A DNA stretch of 64,000 nucleotides from Castanea sativa (Eukaryota > Streptophyta > Magnoliopsida > Fagales > Fagaceae): NCBI RefSeq assembly GCF_040712315.1, contig NC_134013.1, positions 89,410,001 to 89,474,000 on the forward strand, written 5' to 3'. The translations under genes and the position numbers were made by a program. Shown one piece after another: positions 46,301 through 57,600 of this stretch. Below the pieces are notes generated by a model. It saw nothing but the letters and a program-made list of their open reading frames with translations, searched no databases and had not been told where the DNA came from. Position 1 is the stretch's first letter; the number at the start of each line of letters is the position of its first letter.

Positions 46301-46470
46301 GAGTGTGTTTTAATTGCTAGTGATATTGTGTCATTCAGCTACTAACTCTGTTGTTTAGTACACTAATTCGTTGTGTATTTCTTAATTCGTAGGATGGTGA
46401 TAGTGATGGTGATTCTGCAGTGGATATCCAGTCTCCCAGTGCTCAGCGTTTATCATTTGATGATACGTAG
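40310..46470 (+). pseudogene. CACTA second protein (Transposase_24/Ptta-En-Spm type), probably decayed
   Basis: Likely exons: 40310-40460, 40941-41206, 42739-42938, 43052-43144, 43292-43392, 44740-45093, 46393-46470. The exons read MGRKRRLEF..., then KRGPNRFDDIWNMPPGKK, RKWALSRIGKMWRGHKSEL, ERGEMYEVAYSHHDGK, a Glu/Lys/Met coiled-coil stretch (VMELSTQIEEMKEKC) and a short tail ending SFDDT. This is the layout of the plant Transposase_24 family, accessory DNA-binding proteins of CACTA elements. Each exon is open, but two joins (41206 to 42739 and 43392 to 44740) do not keep frame with the borders I chose. Either small exons are missed or indels have broken it. With its partner transposase dead, it should have no transposition role. 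Confidence 0.7.
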
Positions 46471-46797
46471 TAGGCGATACTTTGGGCACCTATTTTGGAG
46501 TAGGCGATACGCAGTAGAATGTATTCTTTTGTGTAGGACATTGTACATAGTTGTTTAGAATATATTATTTTGTTCATAACATTCTAGACACTTAGGATGT
46601 ATTATTTTGTGTATAAAATTCTAGACATTTGGGACGTAATTATTGATATGGTGTAATTAAATATATTTAGTTTCTTGGTTTAATGTGGTATGGTATTTGT
46701 TATTGGAAAATATGAATTGTAGTTCATTACAATTGCTATAAAATAGGAATTGGAAAATATGTATTTTATGAACATTACAGGTGCAAAAAAAAAAAAA

Positions 46798-47254
46798 AGG
46801 ACCTATACCAGCGCAAAAGCGCTGGTATAGGTCCTTTTAAATTATATTCATTCAAGACCTATACCAGCGCTTTCGAGAACGCTGGAATAGGTACTGTCTA
46901 TCCCAGCGTCAAAAGCGCTAGTATAGGTCTTTTAAATTATATTCATTCAAGACCTATACCAGCGCTTTTGAAAGCGCTGGCATAGGCAGCACCTATTCCA
47001 GGGCTTTTAAAAGCGTGGGTATAGGTCTTTTATATTATATTCATTCATGACCTATACCAGCGCTTTTATTCATGACCTATACCAGCGCTTTTGAAAGCGC
47101 TGGCATAGGCAGTACCTATTCCAGCACTTTCAAAAACATTGGTATAGGTCTTTTATATTATATTCATTTATGACCTGTACCAGCACTTTTGAAAGCGCTG
47201 GCATAGACAGTACCTATTCCAGCGCTTTCAAAAGCGCTGGTATAGGTCTTGAAT
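46798..47254. repeat. Palindromic subterminal repeat array of the CACTA element
   Basis: ACCTATACCAGCGC and its complement GCGCTGGTATAGGT alternate through the array. They form hairpins (a perfect one at 46801-46834) within a larger tandem unit of roughly 130 bases that also holds TTATATTCATTCA spacers. At least ten half-sites are visible. In CACTA elements such subterminal motifs bind the accessory protein and bring the ends together. Arrays this regular and palindromic are notable. Confidence 0.8.
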
Positions 47255-47826
47255 GTATACAATTTAACAACATTTTTTAAGCATAGTTCATCTCTTTTCT
47301 TTTCATTGAATAACCATTGACAGGATACCTTAAAAGTTTTACTTTCATAGAATCCCACCACATATAAATATTTGCCACAGTATGTATAAACATAATATTA
47401 AAAAAAAAAGTATAAACATATATTATTTAGAAAGACCTATGTAATACTCACCACATGTTATCTTATAAATAAAAGAACAATTTTTAAAAAAAAATAAGAA
47501 TATGTTAAAATAGTAAACAAATAAATATTTTTAGGAAATTATATATCAGGATGTTACTATAAATAACTTAAACCATGGATTTGCAAAACCATAGCAATCC
47601 ATAATATTCTACAAAATCATGGTTACATTATTTATGAGAATATCTAAATAAAAAAATATACTAATATATTCTTACAAGTTACAATAATAAACCTTGAATC
47701 TCAAATTTCATCATTTTTGGACTTCTATAAAAAAATTTATTAAAAAAAAAAAAAAACAAAGCTACCCCTTAAAGTGCATCTAATAAAGCATATTGGTCTA
47801 GTTTATTAAGGTAAGTACTTCATGCA

Positions 47827-49136
47827 TGCATGAAGTACTCACCTTAAAGTGAATGGAGCTTGGACGACTTTTAGTGAATACCCAAGATCTGAGCTCAAAA
47901 CTCTATATGCTTGCTATAGAGCTCAACATTTTAAACATAAGCAACCAAATGAGGAAGTGAAGAAATAATTTGTAGAATTGGTGAAACGTTGTTATTCTGA
48001 TTGGATGTTTCACATTAAAAGTCCTATTTTTAAGAAGTACACAGAGAAAAAAGATCGTTATAAGAATGGTCTTTCCTTCATTCCTACACTCTTTTGGAAA
48101 AAGATGGTGAATAAATGGATGGATGGAGATTAGGGGGTGAGTATAAATGAAATACATGTCATGAATTCTCTCTATCTCTTTTGCACTCTCTTTAACCATT
48201 ATTTGTTATTATTTTTATAAAAGCTAATATTCTAGTGTATGAATTATGTTTAATGTTTTTTTTTTTTTTTAAGGATGGTACTAGTAGAGATGAGGAGGAC
48301 AACTCAATCAATAACACGAGGGAGGTTGAAAACAGCTTGGAGGGTCACTCAGAGGAAGACTATTATAGATCTTGTCATAATTCTATTTGTTTAAGTTTAA
48401 AACAAAGTTTAATTTTAGGATTTCTTTGTATATTCTATATTTTAAGGTTTGAACTTATATGAATTTTTATCTTTCAATTGATCGATTTTTAGTAATTATT
48501 GTACTATCGTAACATGATAGTTAAAAAAAATTATATAAAATAATTATAAATAAATAATAAAATATTTCAAAAATTATATAAAATATTATCACCGATGACA
48601 TAAAAATTTGGTTATAAATAATTTTATAATGACGACAAAGTCTCTCGTAATTTATAGAATAGCAATGCCACTTAACCCCTTGCAAAAACATTTTAAGCAA
48701 CAACTTAATGTCGTCACTATTATTCCTAACTAATTGCGAGGGGTTAAAAACCCTCACAAATAAATTTTAGCGTATGCATTATTTGTCTCTAAAATGTATG
48801 TCGTAAATTTGAAATTCGCAAATAACTAATTGCGAGGTATAAAGGTCCTCACAAATAGTTGTTAATGACAACTACTCCCCCTCGCTAAAAATAAATGATC
48901 GACTTTTCTCGTCATTTGGTAATATATTTGCGAAGACGAATTTGTTCAGTAACGATAATAAATTGCCCTCATAAATTATCTATTTACGAAGGCATGATCG
49001 CAAAATCTCTTTTAACAACAAGAGCAAATACAACAGCTTCCGAGAGCCACATGCCCTCGCTAATATCATTTTGCGACGATATTTAAATTTTTGCAAGGGC
49101 ATTTTACTCTCGCTAGTAGACTCTTTTCTTGTAGTG
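47827..49136 (-). mobile_element. CACTA element fragment with an intact right terminus
   Basis: The right end read inward is CACTACAAGAAAAGAGTC, the canonical CACTA terminus, followed outside by GCA (49137-49139), which also precedes the element at 47824-47826: a 3-base target duplication. Subterminal motifs of the GCGAGGG/CCCTCGC type recur from 48720 to 49120. They differ from those of the larger CACTA body, so this is a second family. The left terminus is absent and replaced by an inverted copy of 18 bases of host flank. Interior frames (around 47900-48130 and 48275-48360, plus) look like decayed coding sequence of unknown type. Confidence 0.75.
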
Positions 49137-49240
49137 GCAATGGATAAAAGGGTAGCACTGAAAGTAACCTCTTAGCAATTAATTCATACACAAACTCCAA
49201 ATTCCACCACATCAAACTTAAAACCTTATATGTACAATCA

Positions 49241-49241
49241 A

Positions 49242-49310
<69 letters not shown>
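49241..49310. repeat. (TA)n microsatellite in copy D
   Basis: About 34 TA units followed by a short (GA)n run, the counterpart of the compound microsatellite in copy A but expanded. Confidence 0.95.
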
Positions 49311-49311
<1 letters not shown>

Positions 49312-49344
49312 AGAGAGAGAGAGAGAGAGTGAGTGAGTGAGTAC

Positions 49345-49513
49345 CGAGGAAAGCATTCTTTTTATTGACAGCAATAGAACCGGTGGAAGATGGCTCTTGA
49401 CCGTTGGAGTTTCGCGCCAAAACAATTTTTCTGACCGTTTAGGAGTTGAAACTGCAGAGTGAAAGAGGTTGGTGAATTTGCATAAAACTTGGGAAAACAA
49501 GACCCAATGCCAT
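49345..49513 (-). pseudogene. Orphan copy of CRTISO-like exon 1
   Basis: This is 169 bases, the same length as the working exon 1 at 32186-32354, starting MALGLVFPSFMQIHQ on the minus strand. A TCA to TAA change makes a stop after SFNS, and several other residues differ (KEKKAFP has become NKKNAFL). The donor site is changed but still GT. No downstream CRTISO exons lie nearby. It arose by duplication of the 5' end with its promoter, not by retroposition, because intron and promoter sequence are kept. Confidence 0.9.
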
Positions 49514-49675
49514 GGAATGTGTGTGTGTGTGTGTACTAAGAAAGTGAAAACCAATCAAATTTGACACAAAAAGATTGTTATAGAGGTTGGAGTGAAGATT
49601 GTGACCAAAAGGTCTCTTTTTTATGGCTTTGTGTTTTGTGTTCCTCAACTAATGTCACTTGTAGTTTTGGAACTA

Positions 49676-49687
49676 GCCACGTCATCA
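49676..49687. promoter_or_regulatory. ACGT-core element in the duplicated promoter
   Basis: GCCACGTCATCA, identical to the element upstream of the working CRTISO-like gene, within a well-kept copy of its promoter. Confidence 0.4.
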
Positions 49688-50224
49688 CCCTTTTTATCCC
49701 ATTTTCTTTTTTGGTTTAAAAAATAAATTAATTAAAACTATGATCACACCAATTTCCCAACGAAATATATTATTTTATTTAGAAAAATGTTTTAATTGCA
49801 AATTATGGTGGACTCAAGTATGTTTGAATATTGTTGTAAATTTTTATTGTGATTTATTTTCTCACTATTCTCTCTTGAAAAAGGATGAGATTGTTAATAA
49901 AGATTATCAATCAAAGAAGAGAAAAAAACGTATATAAGCTTATATAATTGTATTTTTTGTTATTAGAGTTGTACTAAACTGCTAATTATAAAGTATAAAT
50001 TTTGAGTCAACCTCCTTTACTAGAAGAGCAGTTCTATACGCAGATCTTGACATAATGTTAGAAGATCTACCACTAGATTTGGAGGATGTATTCCAAATTG
50101 ATTTTAGTAAGAAATAAAACTTTTCTTACTTTTTTTATAAAAAAACTTTTCTTACTTTTTCTTACTTTTTCAGTTTGTTACTTTTTCTATTTTTTCTATA
50201 AAAAAAATGGGGAGAGAGAGTTAT

Positions 50225-50326
50225 GGCCTGTTTGGATTGAGGGGAAAGGAGAGCGAGTAGAGTAGATTTAGCCCAAAATTAGCTTATTCTAAGCCAACTC
50301 TACTCTACTCCCCTCTAAACGAGCCC
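50225..50326. mobile_element. Tourist-like MITE, family A copy 1
   Basis: About 102 bases with ends GGCCTGTTTGGATTGAGGGG and, inward from the right, GGGCTCGTTTAGAGGGG. TTA lies on both sides (50221-50223 and 50327-50329). Inner AGTAGAGTAGA and TCTACTCTAC arms pair with each other. It shares ends and arms with 61564-61683. Confidence 0.7.
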
Positions 50327-53300
50327 TTAAAGATTAGCCGATTAAAGTAAAATGAGAGAATGAGAAACTTAGGTATTTATATTTAGGGTGGTTTTCTAAA
50401 TTAATTAATATTATATTTTATATATATATATATATATGTATACGGGTCGGGTTCAGGTCAGGTATTCCTAATACCCGAACCCACTTCGGATTTTATAATT
50501 AAAACCCAAACCTGACCCTAATGTTTCACGAACTGAGTCGGTACCCACAGGTTGGGTTTTATTTGTCATCCCTAAGTAGAATGAAGCATGTTTCCTACTC
50601 TTTACCAGCTTTTTGCACTAATTTCAAAATTTTAGTAATTTTTTTCATTTTATTTTTCAAATGGCTGACCTCGTCCACATAATTCATCTTGGTTATCAAT
50701 GCACTCTTTAGGCTTAGGTTACGAGCAGCTTCCTCAAATATCGAAAGTTTTGGCTTTATGTTAATGGAAAACATAACCAATATTGAGAAAGAGATAATAA
50801 AAAATGACTTCATTTCATTCTTTGAAGTTTGGGAGAGCACAAACAACTAGACTATCACTTGGCTACGCATATTTTCTACGCTATCTGTCAGCATGAAATT
50901 TGGAGGTTAAGATTATAAGAGTGTGCAGCCAATTCATAGATCTGCCTAAACCGACCAATCCATTTTAACCCAATGGATTTGGTCGGTTTTTAGGGGTTGA
51001 TAGGTTGGGTTGGATTGTCAAAAAAAAATTTACATCGAGTTGGGTTAGGTGCGGATTAGGAGATTCACAAATTTGTCTAACCCAACCCAACTCACCTATA
51101 TTTAATATATATTAAATGGTTTGTTTACTTACTCTTTTGCCACATAATAAAAAATAAATAAAAAATGAACCATTGACCTATTTTCTCATTTCATTTTAAT
51201 TATAGATTATTTGCGGGTTTGATGCACTAATCAAATAGTTTGTGTGGGTTTGATGCACTAATCAAATAGTTTGTGTTGATTTGGTGTTATGCTTAGGTTT
51301 GATTAGAGCATCAAACCAACATAATAAGATTATAAATCTTGTGTTGATAATCTTATAAATCTACTGTTCTATTACTCAATATTATTATTATTATTATTAT
51401 TATTGTCCAACCCATGAGTCTAATCCAATTCACATGGGTTGGGTTTGTGGGTTGGATTATTAAAAAAAACCTCCAGCCCAATTCATGGACACCACTAGTT
51501 ATGAAATCACTAAAAAGGTACGAGACATGCTTGCCTCTAAATATGCTGAGAGTCTAGGACAATAGAAATGGATGCCTTTTGTCAAGGAGTTACTTGTTAT
51601 CACTTTTAAAAGACGTAGTTTTTTGAATTTCTTGTATAATATATAAAAATAGAAGATTTTAGTATTTTACTTTTATTCTACTCATCTCCTATTGTGTCAC
51701 TCATGTCAGTCACTTTTTTTTTCCTTCTCATTTTTAGCTAATATTTAAATTCTCCTTATTTAATTCAACCTATCAATAATTTTTTTGGACCCTTCAATTA
51801 TTATCCTTTCAATTCAAAATTATAAATTGTTACATATCCGAAGAGGGGAAAAGGGAAAAAACCATTGACCGATGAATTAAATGTGATTGGAATTTGTTTC
51901 TAGTACTTCTTACAAATGCTTTATCCTCTATACATTTTAAATGATCTAAAGATAAAGCAAATATAAGTAAATCTATTACTTGTATTAAAAAAAATACAAG
52001 ACTTAAACAACATAAGAAGAATCTAATTTTATTGAGAACCTACCAATACTATACTGAGAATGTGATATAATTGTCAATGAAGCAGCTCTTATTTATACAC
52101 AAACCTCTCATCCTAACGTAGTAACCAAAATGGACCAAATGAACCGAATAAAATAAAAGACCAAATGCATCATGTAACGTATCATAAGATACAAAAAAAC
52201 TTAATTAATTTATAAAAAAAAAAAAATCATAGATAAACATATTTTAATGTATATTCATTATAAATTCAAATATTCAACTAAATGACTAATTTAATCAACA
52301 CTTACGTAATAATCTTTAATAAAACTAACTAAATAAATGAAACTAACATATATTTATAATATACACATTCAAATTGATTAACTCAAAAGTAAAAAACATA
52401 AGCCAAAATAATCATTTCTTTTCATCACATTCATCATCTTGCTCGGTCAACTCCATCTAAGTTAATGTTATCATCACATTCATCATCTTGCAAATATATT
52501 TCTTCATCATCATCAACAACATATACTATCTTTTCTTGTTAAGAATTTTTTCTTCATATTTCTTCTTAGCATCCTAGCCTTTTATACCTATAACAAAAAT
52601 AAAAATAACTATATTATCATTTAATACCTCATTCTTAGTATAGAATAAAAATTTACAAATACAAATGCGAAGTGTTAAGTGTATAGTCCAAGTATTGTAA
52701 GAGAAGGGAGGAAAAAACAAAACAAAAAACTCATGAACATGTTACTTTACCAGGCTCAATTACTTAGCCTAATAATTGTGTTAAAAACAAGTCTAACAAT
52801 TTGTTAGACTCAAATAAAAGCACAAATTTATCCAAAAAACACTTATTTTAAACTCACATGTCTATGTATAATTCGATACATACAATTTTATGATACACAA
52901 CTCTGTATCCTATGATTCGTAAGTATTGTATACTTACAATACGCCCTTACAATATAGAACCTTTTGTATATATGTATCGTGTATCATACAATCTATACAT
53001 TTGAACTTAAATAATACAATTGCCTAGCATGTGGGCCTCTACTAGCATATACCAAACAAATTTTATCCACTTAAAATAGAGTTTATTTAGCTTGGGAAGG
53101 AATGACGGAGAGGAAATGGCGGATTGTAAAAGCCAACTAAAGAAGAATTCCATGAGCTGCTTTGCTGAACAAAATAGAACCATTATATTTGTCCTTTTTT
53201 TTTTTCAAATGTATGATTTTATTGTACAATATAAGAAGGCTCATTGCGCAAATTATGCATATTGAATTCTCCGCAAGGTTCTCTATATTATTGCTGTTTA

Positions 53301-53480
53301 TGCTGCTTGTAAACTTCTCCTTTCTGTCTTATTGCTGCATATGCATATAAATTGCTTTGCAAAACAAGGTGGCAGCAACAGCAATGGAAGAAAAGTATGT
53401 AACACATTAAAATGCTTTGATAGATATTGATAAGCGAGATGGTGATACCGATCGCTCTCAGATTATATTTACATTTATAC
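50327..53480. other. Gene-free region with simple repeats
   Basis: It includes CCCGAACC/GGGTTCGG-type low-complexity sequence (50440-50570), a GGTTGGGTTGG-rich stretch with partly inverted ends (about 50930-51495) and an (ATT)n run near 51380-51404. The GGGTTGG-rich stretch resembles plant MITEs with such subterminal repeats, but I could not define its borders. No gene is supported. Confidence 0.45.
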
Positions 53481-53499
53481 TAACGGGAGAGATCCCATA

Positions 53500-54665
53500 A
53501 AACCAGAATACCCCGATAACTAGTCTAGTCAAAAGCATGAGTGTGGGCTTCCATAGCTCCTCCGACAGGCAGAACCCCATAGAGGGTCACCCTGATGAAA
53601 ACTGTGTAATAATACAATTATAACAATGACATCTGTTGCTTTCCATGTCTCCTCTATTCCAAGCTATCTTTGACGAAATAAAATCAGGATTTCTTCAGCC
53701 AACTGAGTATTACTTACATCAATGTCTGCATCATTCAGACGAACTCTACTTTCCTCTAGGGTTTTTCAAAAGGAACCATTGCTGATGCTGAGACTTCATT
53801 TACACCTGATCATCTGTCTAGTAAAAAGAGAGCCTCTCCAGCCACTAGCAAATGCATGCTCCAAAATCGTGTATATGACCAGACATTAAAACTGCAAAGA
53901 AATGAGACAGTGAACTAAGAAAAATCAATACTATATAAAATCCCGCTTAAAAGTTATGACAATTAGCAAGTTCAGAAAGAAAATCCAAAGCTAGTCATAT
54001 CAAGGCAAAGTGATACTCATCCAAGGGTCATAATGTTGGCAATTTTCATCCAAGGGTGATTCTCATCTTCACTGTTTACCCCTCTAAAATACTAAGTAGT
54101 TGTCTGTCTTGTCATTGAAATCAAAACACTATGAAGGTCCAGGAAGAACCTATCCATAGTAATAAAGAAAATTGCATGGTATATGTAAATGTTCCACAGT
54201 AAATACAACTGCATTTAGCATCATCTTTGAATCTATCCCACTTTTTCAGTATACTTAAGTGGGTGCCAAGATCCTTGGCACTAAATAACTTAACTATCTC
54301 ACTTTCTAACAAATAAGAAGGCTCAATCTAAATTCTAGGCATCACCAGAGACATTCCACCAATGCACTTTAGATTTTTAAAATACTGATTTAGATGAGTT
54401 TCTATCGATTATCATTGTAAATCTCACCTTCCCTTGACTTCAAATTAGACTCTAAAGAGTGCAAAAGACTTGCAATATATTCAAAACTCAAGGTTCCATA
54501 TGAATTCTATATGTGATGATGATTAAGAAGCATCCATTTCAGGCTACTGAACTAGAATCTTAAAAAAAAAAAAAATTTTGATAAGAAACTTTCAGGAAGC
54601 CACTCTTTATTGATATTAGGAAAGAACATAGTTAAAGAGATTGAGGCTCACCACTTTCAACAACT
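53500..54665 (-). other. Probable UPF3 3'UTR with two introns
   Basis: After the UPF3 stop, a donor (AAGTG|GTGAGC, last base 54652) and an acceptor (TTTCTTTGCAG|TTTTAATG, first base 53891) predict one intron. A second strong donor (GAT|GTAAGTAAT, last base 53718) and acceptor (TTATTACACAG|TTTTC, first base 53601) predict a 116-base intron. The second junction would lie about 188 bases past the stop. The 3' end is unknown; AATATAAT near 53470 may be a polyadenylation signal. Confidence 0.45.
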
Positions 54666-57600
54666 TTAGGAACCAGAACTTGGTTTCTGAACCCACACTT
54701 GTTTCTGCAAATTCATTGCAAAACACCTCTAAATAATTACCAGAAAATAGGTGAAAGCATAAAAAAATTAAAAATTAAAAAAAAAAAGGGTGCAAAATTG
54801 GAATCCAAACAGTTGGGTCTCACTACCTCATGGGAATTAAAGCCAGTGCCTCTCCTCAAATGCTTCCCCTCACTTACATTTGATGAGCCGTCAACATCCT
54901 TGACACCATGTGTTGGCCCACGGCGACCAAAATGTTTATGGGAGCCTGCATATGATGCAAACACTTAATCTGTGGGAGTGGGATACAAAACACAAGCATC
55001 ACAAATGCACCCACAGAAACACACAAAAATGTACAATCAGAAGCAATGTTAAAGATCAGAGTTTCCAAACTAAAATCTACCATTATCTAAGGAAGAATGG
55101 CCACTACGTCCACTTCCAAGGTTTTTAACTTCCCCAATCCGAGCATTTGCCATTTCAAATTTCATATCTCCATGAGATCCTGCAACATCACAAGCAGGAA
55201 ATAGTAAAAAAAAAAAAAAGAATTCTCTTTGACCTCATAAGCACTTTCATGCTTCTTGCAATGAGACAGTGACTCCAACCTATGTATGAGTTGAAGTGCT
55301 TTGAAGTCAAGTTAAAATGATTCCTTCTTGTTAGCACCATTCACTTATGACTATAATTAGTAAAAACCAGTACATTACATAACCAATAATTACATGTTCC
55401 AAATGTTTGTACCTTCTGAAGTATCTAGCAGCGACTGTGAAGTACCGGATGACAAAGACTCTTCACTACCATGAGTTCCATCTGAACGACGAAGAGGAGC
55501 CCATACACCACGATCAGGCTTGTCCTTATTTCTTGAACGTTTTTCTTGCTTCTCACTATAAAATCCAGGAAAGTCATTCGCAACAACCTTATTTTCTGGA
55601 GTTGAATTTGTGTCCTTCAAAGCCAATTGTGCATGTGGGATCCGAGGAGGCCGCTTGTCCTTCTCTGAATTTGAAGTCTGGATTTGCTGCTCTGACTGGC
55701 CCACAAAAGACTGACTTTGACGTGAATCCTTGTTTGTAAGTATGCTTCTGATTATCCTTCCACTACCTTCACGTTGCTGGTTATGCTTGAGTGGACCTGA
55801 ATTGATTATATTTCTAACAGGAGATGATACACCCTGCTGCTGTAATATGCTGCCAGACACCTGCACAAGGAGTAGCATACAGCAATTTAACAGTGTAGTG
55901 CTTCAACTAAAAGTCACATTGCTTCATCAAAAATACAATAAATGCAATGAGACAAATCTTCTTAGAAATTGCAAGGATGCAAAGACAGTAATAATCATAC
56001 AAACAAGAGCATAAAAAATATGTGGTCTGGTAGACTGCCTATGCCAACTGTTGAAGACAAGAAGACCCACATACATACAGTGAAAATACTTCCTCTAAAG
56101 AAAAACTCCCTACACCCCCAATTATTCAATGAGACTCTAAATGTAACCTTTGAACTCAATCCACACTACAAAACATATGAGAACAAAATTTTGTGTTTTG
56201 TACCTTCCCTGAAATAGAAGCTGTTGCTTGACATGATGATGATAGATAATAAACAGAACTTGGGAATTGAAAGGAGTTCAAGTTCAAATAAAATCAGGAT
56301 ACAACATTACTTGAGGCCACTTCCTATAATGGTGGTCAAGGGAGGCAAACTCTGTGTGTGTTTGGAACGCACGTTTTCCGTGCGTTCCAGTGTTTTACTG
56401 AAAAATGGTGGGTCCCGTGCACTGTTCACGGGACCCACAAGTACTTTTTTCAACAAAAAAAAAAACTTCAAAACTAGGCCCACGGCACTATTCACACATT
56501 TAAAAATTTATTTTGCCACAGTATTTTTAGTTTTCAATAATAAACGGTATCCAAACAGACCCTCAATTAAGAGAATCTTTTGGTCAAGAGTTGGTCCTCT
56601 GGTCAGAAAACATTTTGGAAATCCATTGCATCCTAAGGTGCCATCATAGTCATACAATCATTAAAGTCGCTTACCTTTCCTTCCCTATACTTTTGCTGCC
56701 TACTTGAGTGAATTGAGAAAAACGACAGTAGCAGAGCAGTTGTGTAGGTGTTGGGAGCAGCAACAACTATGGTGATAGTGGCTTCTCTAAAAAAATTGTG
56801 ATAGTGATAATAGCTTTTTTAATTGGTAAGTTACATGCACCCACTAGGTCTTGAACCCATGACCTCACCATCCACCTGACACATGTAAGGGGAGATTGGT
56901 AATTATGGTGATAGTGATAATAGCAACAGTAGGAACAACACTGCAGTTTTTTTTTTTTTTTTTGGGTAGTCAAAGTAAGAATTGTTAGTTTGTGACCAAA
57001 TCTAGCATGTTTTGTAGGAGGCATTGGTGCTTGCTCAAGGAATTGTTTCTCTTAAGCTTAGGATACCTCTGTTGCCAACAAGACATAACTCAACTTGTAT
57101 TCCTCCTCTCATAATAATGGGATGGAGGATGAGTTCACGAGTTCAAGACTCTAGTGGGTGTGTGTGTAACTTACCAACAAAATATAAAAAATTAGGACAC
57201 CCCTGTTATTCAAAAAGAGAAAATTATCACAGAACGGTGGAGATTATAGTCTTAGTTATCCCAATAAAATATGTGAAGAGGATAGTAGGAACTGGAATAA
57301 AGATACAATGATGAAGCCAGTACATTGACATAGATGGAAGATGTTAGCGGCAAAGATGGTGACCAAATTTGTACAGTGTTGTGATAATTGTTGAGATGGT
57401 AGCGCAACTACTTTATCAACAAAATAAGGTGGTGACATGGACAATGAGGTGTAGCTAGTTAATTTGAATTTCCTTCTTTGTTGAGAGGGGTTGACTATGG
57501 TGGTTTTGGTTTTCCAAGAATAACAAGTGGTAGCAATAGTAGTATTTTTCTAACTTTTAACTTTGTCATTCCACGTTTATATTCAAATATATCCTTTCCG

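Larger units (their letters stand above)
39240..47256 (+). mobile_element. CACTA (En/Spm) DNA transposon body, both termini missing
   Basis: Two gene remnants in transposon order lie on the plus strand: the C-terminal part of a TNP2-type transposase and a multi-exon Transposase_24-type protein. A subterminal array of palindromic repeats (46798-47254) follows. No CACTACAAGAAA terminus is found at either side. The left edge lies near 39120-39240 after copy C, and the right edge meets copy D near 47257. The N-terminal transposase domains are absent, so it cannot move itself. Flanks of the same host repeat on both sides suggest rearrangement or unequal recombination after insertion. Confidence 0.8.
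47258..50120. repeat. Segmental repeat, copy D (interrupted)
   Basis: From ACATTTTTTAAGCATAGTTC, this matches the late part of copies B and C, and from 47530 also copy A. It is interrupted at 47827-49136 by a CACTA fragment, then resumes at GCAATGGATAAAAGG. It continues through a dead copy of CRTISO exon 1 (49345-49513) and its promoter to about 50120, beyond the reach of copy C. It lacks the T-tract insertion seen in copy A near 32870. Confidence 0.85.

Noticed and set aside
50930..51495. GGGTTGG-rich stretch as a hAT MITE
   Set aside because: The ends look partly inverted (GTGTGCAGCCAATTCAT against GTGTCCATGAATTGG), but I could not find an 8-base duplication or exact borders, so it is only described as a repeat-rich region.
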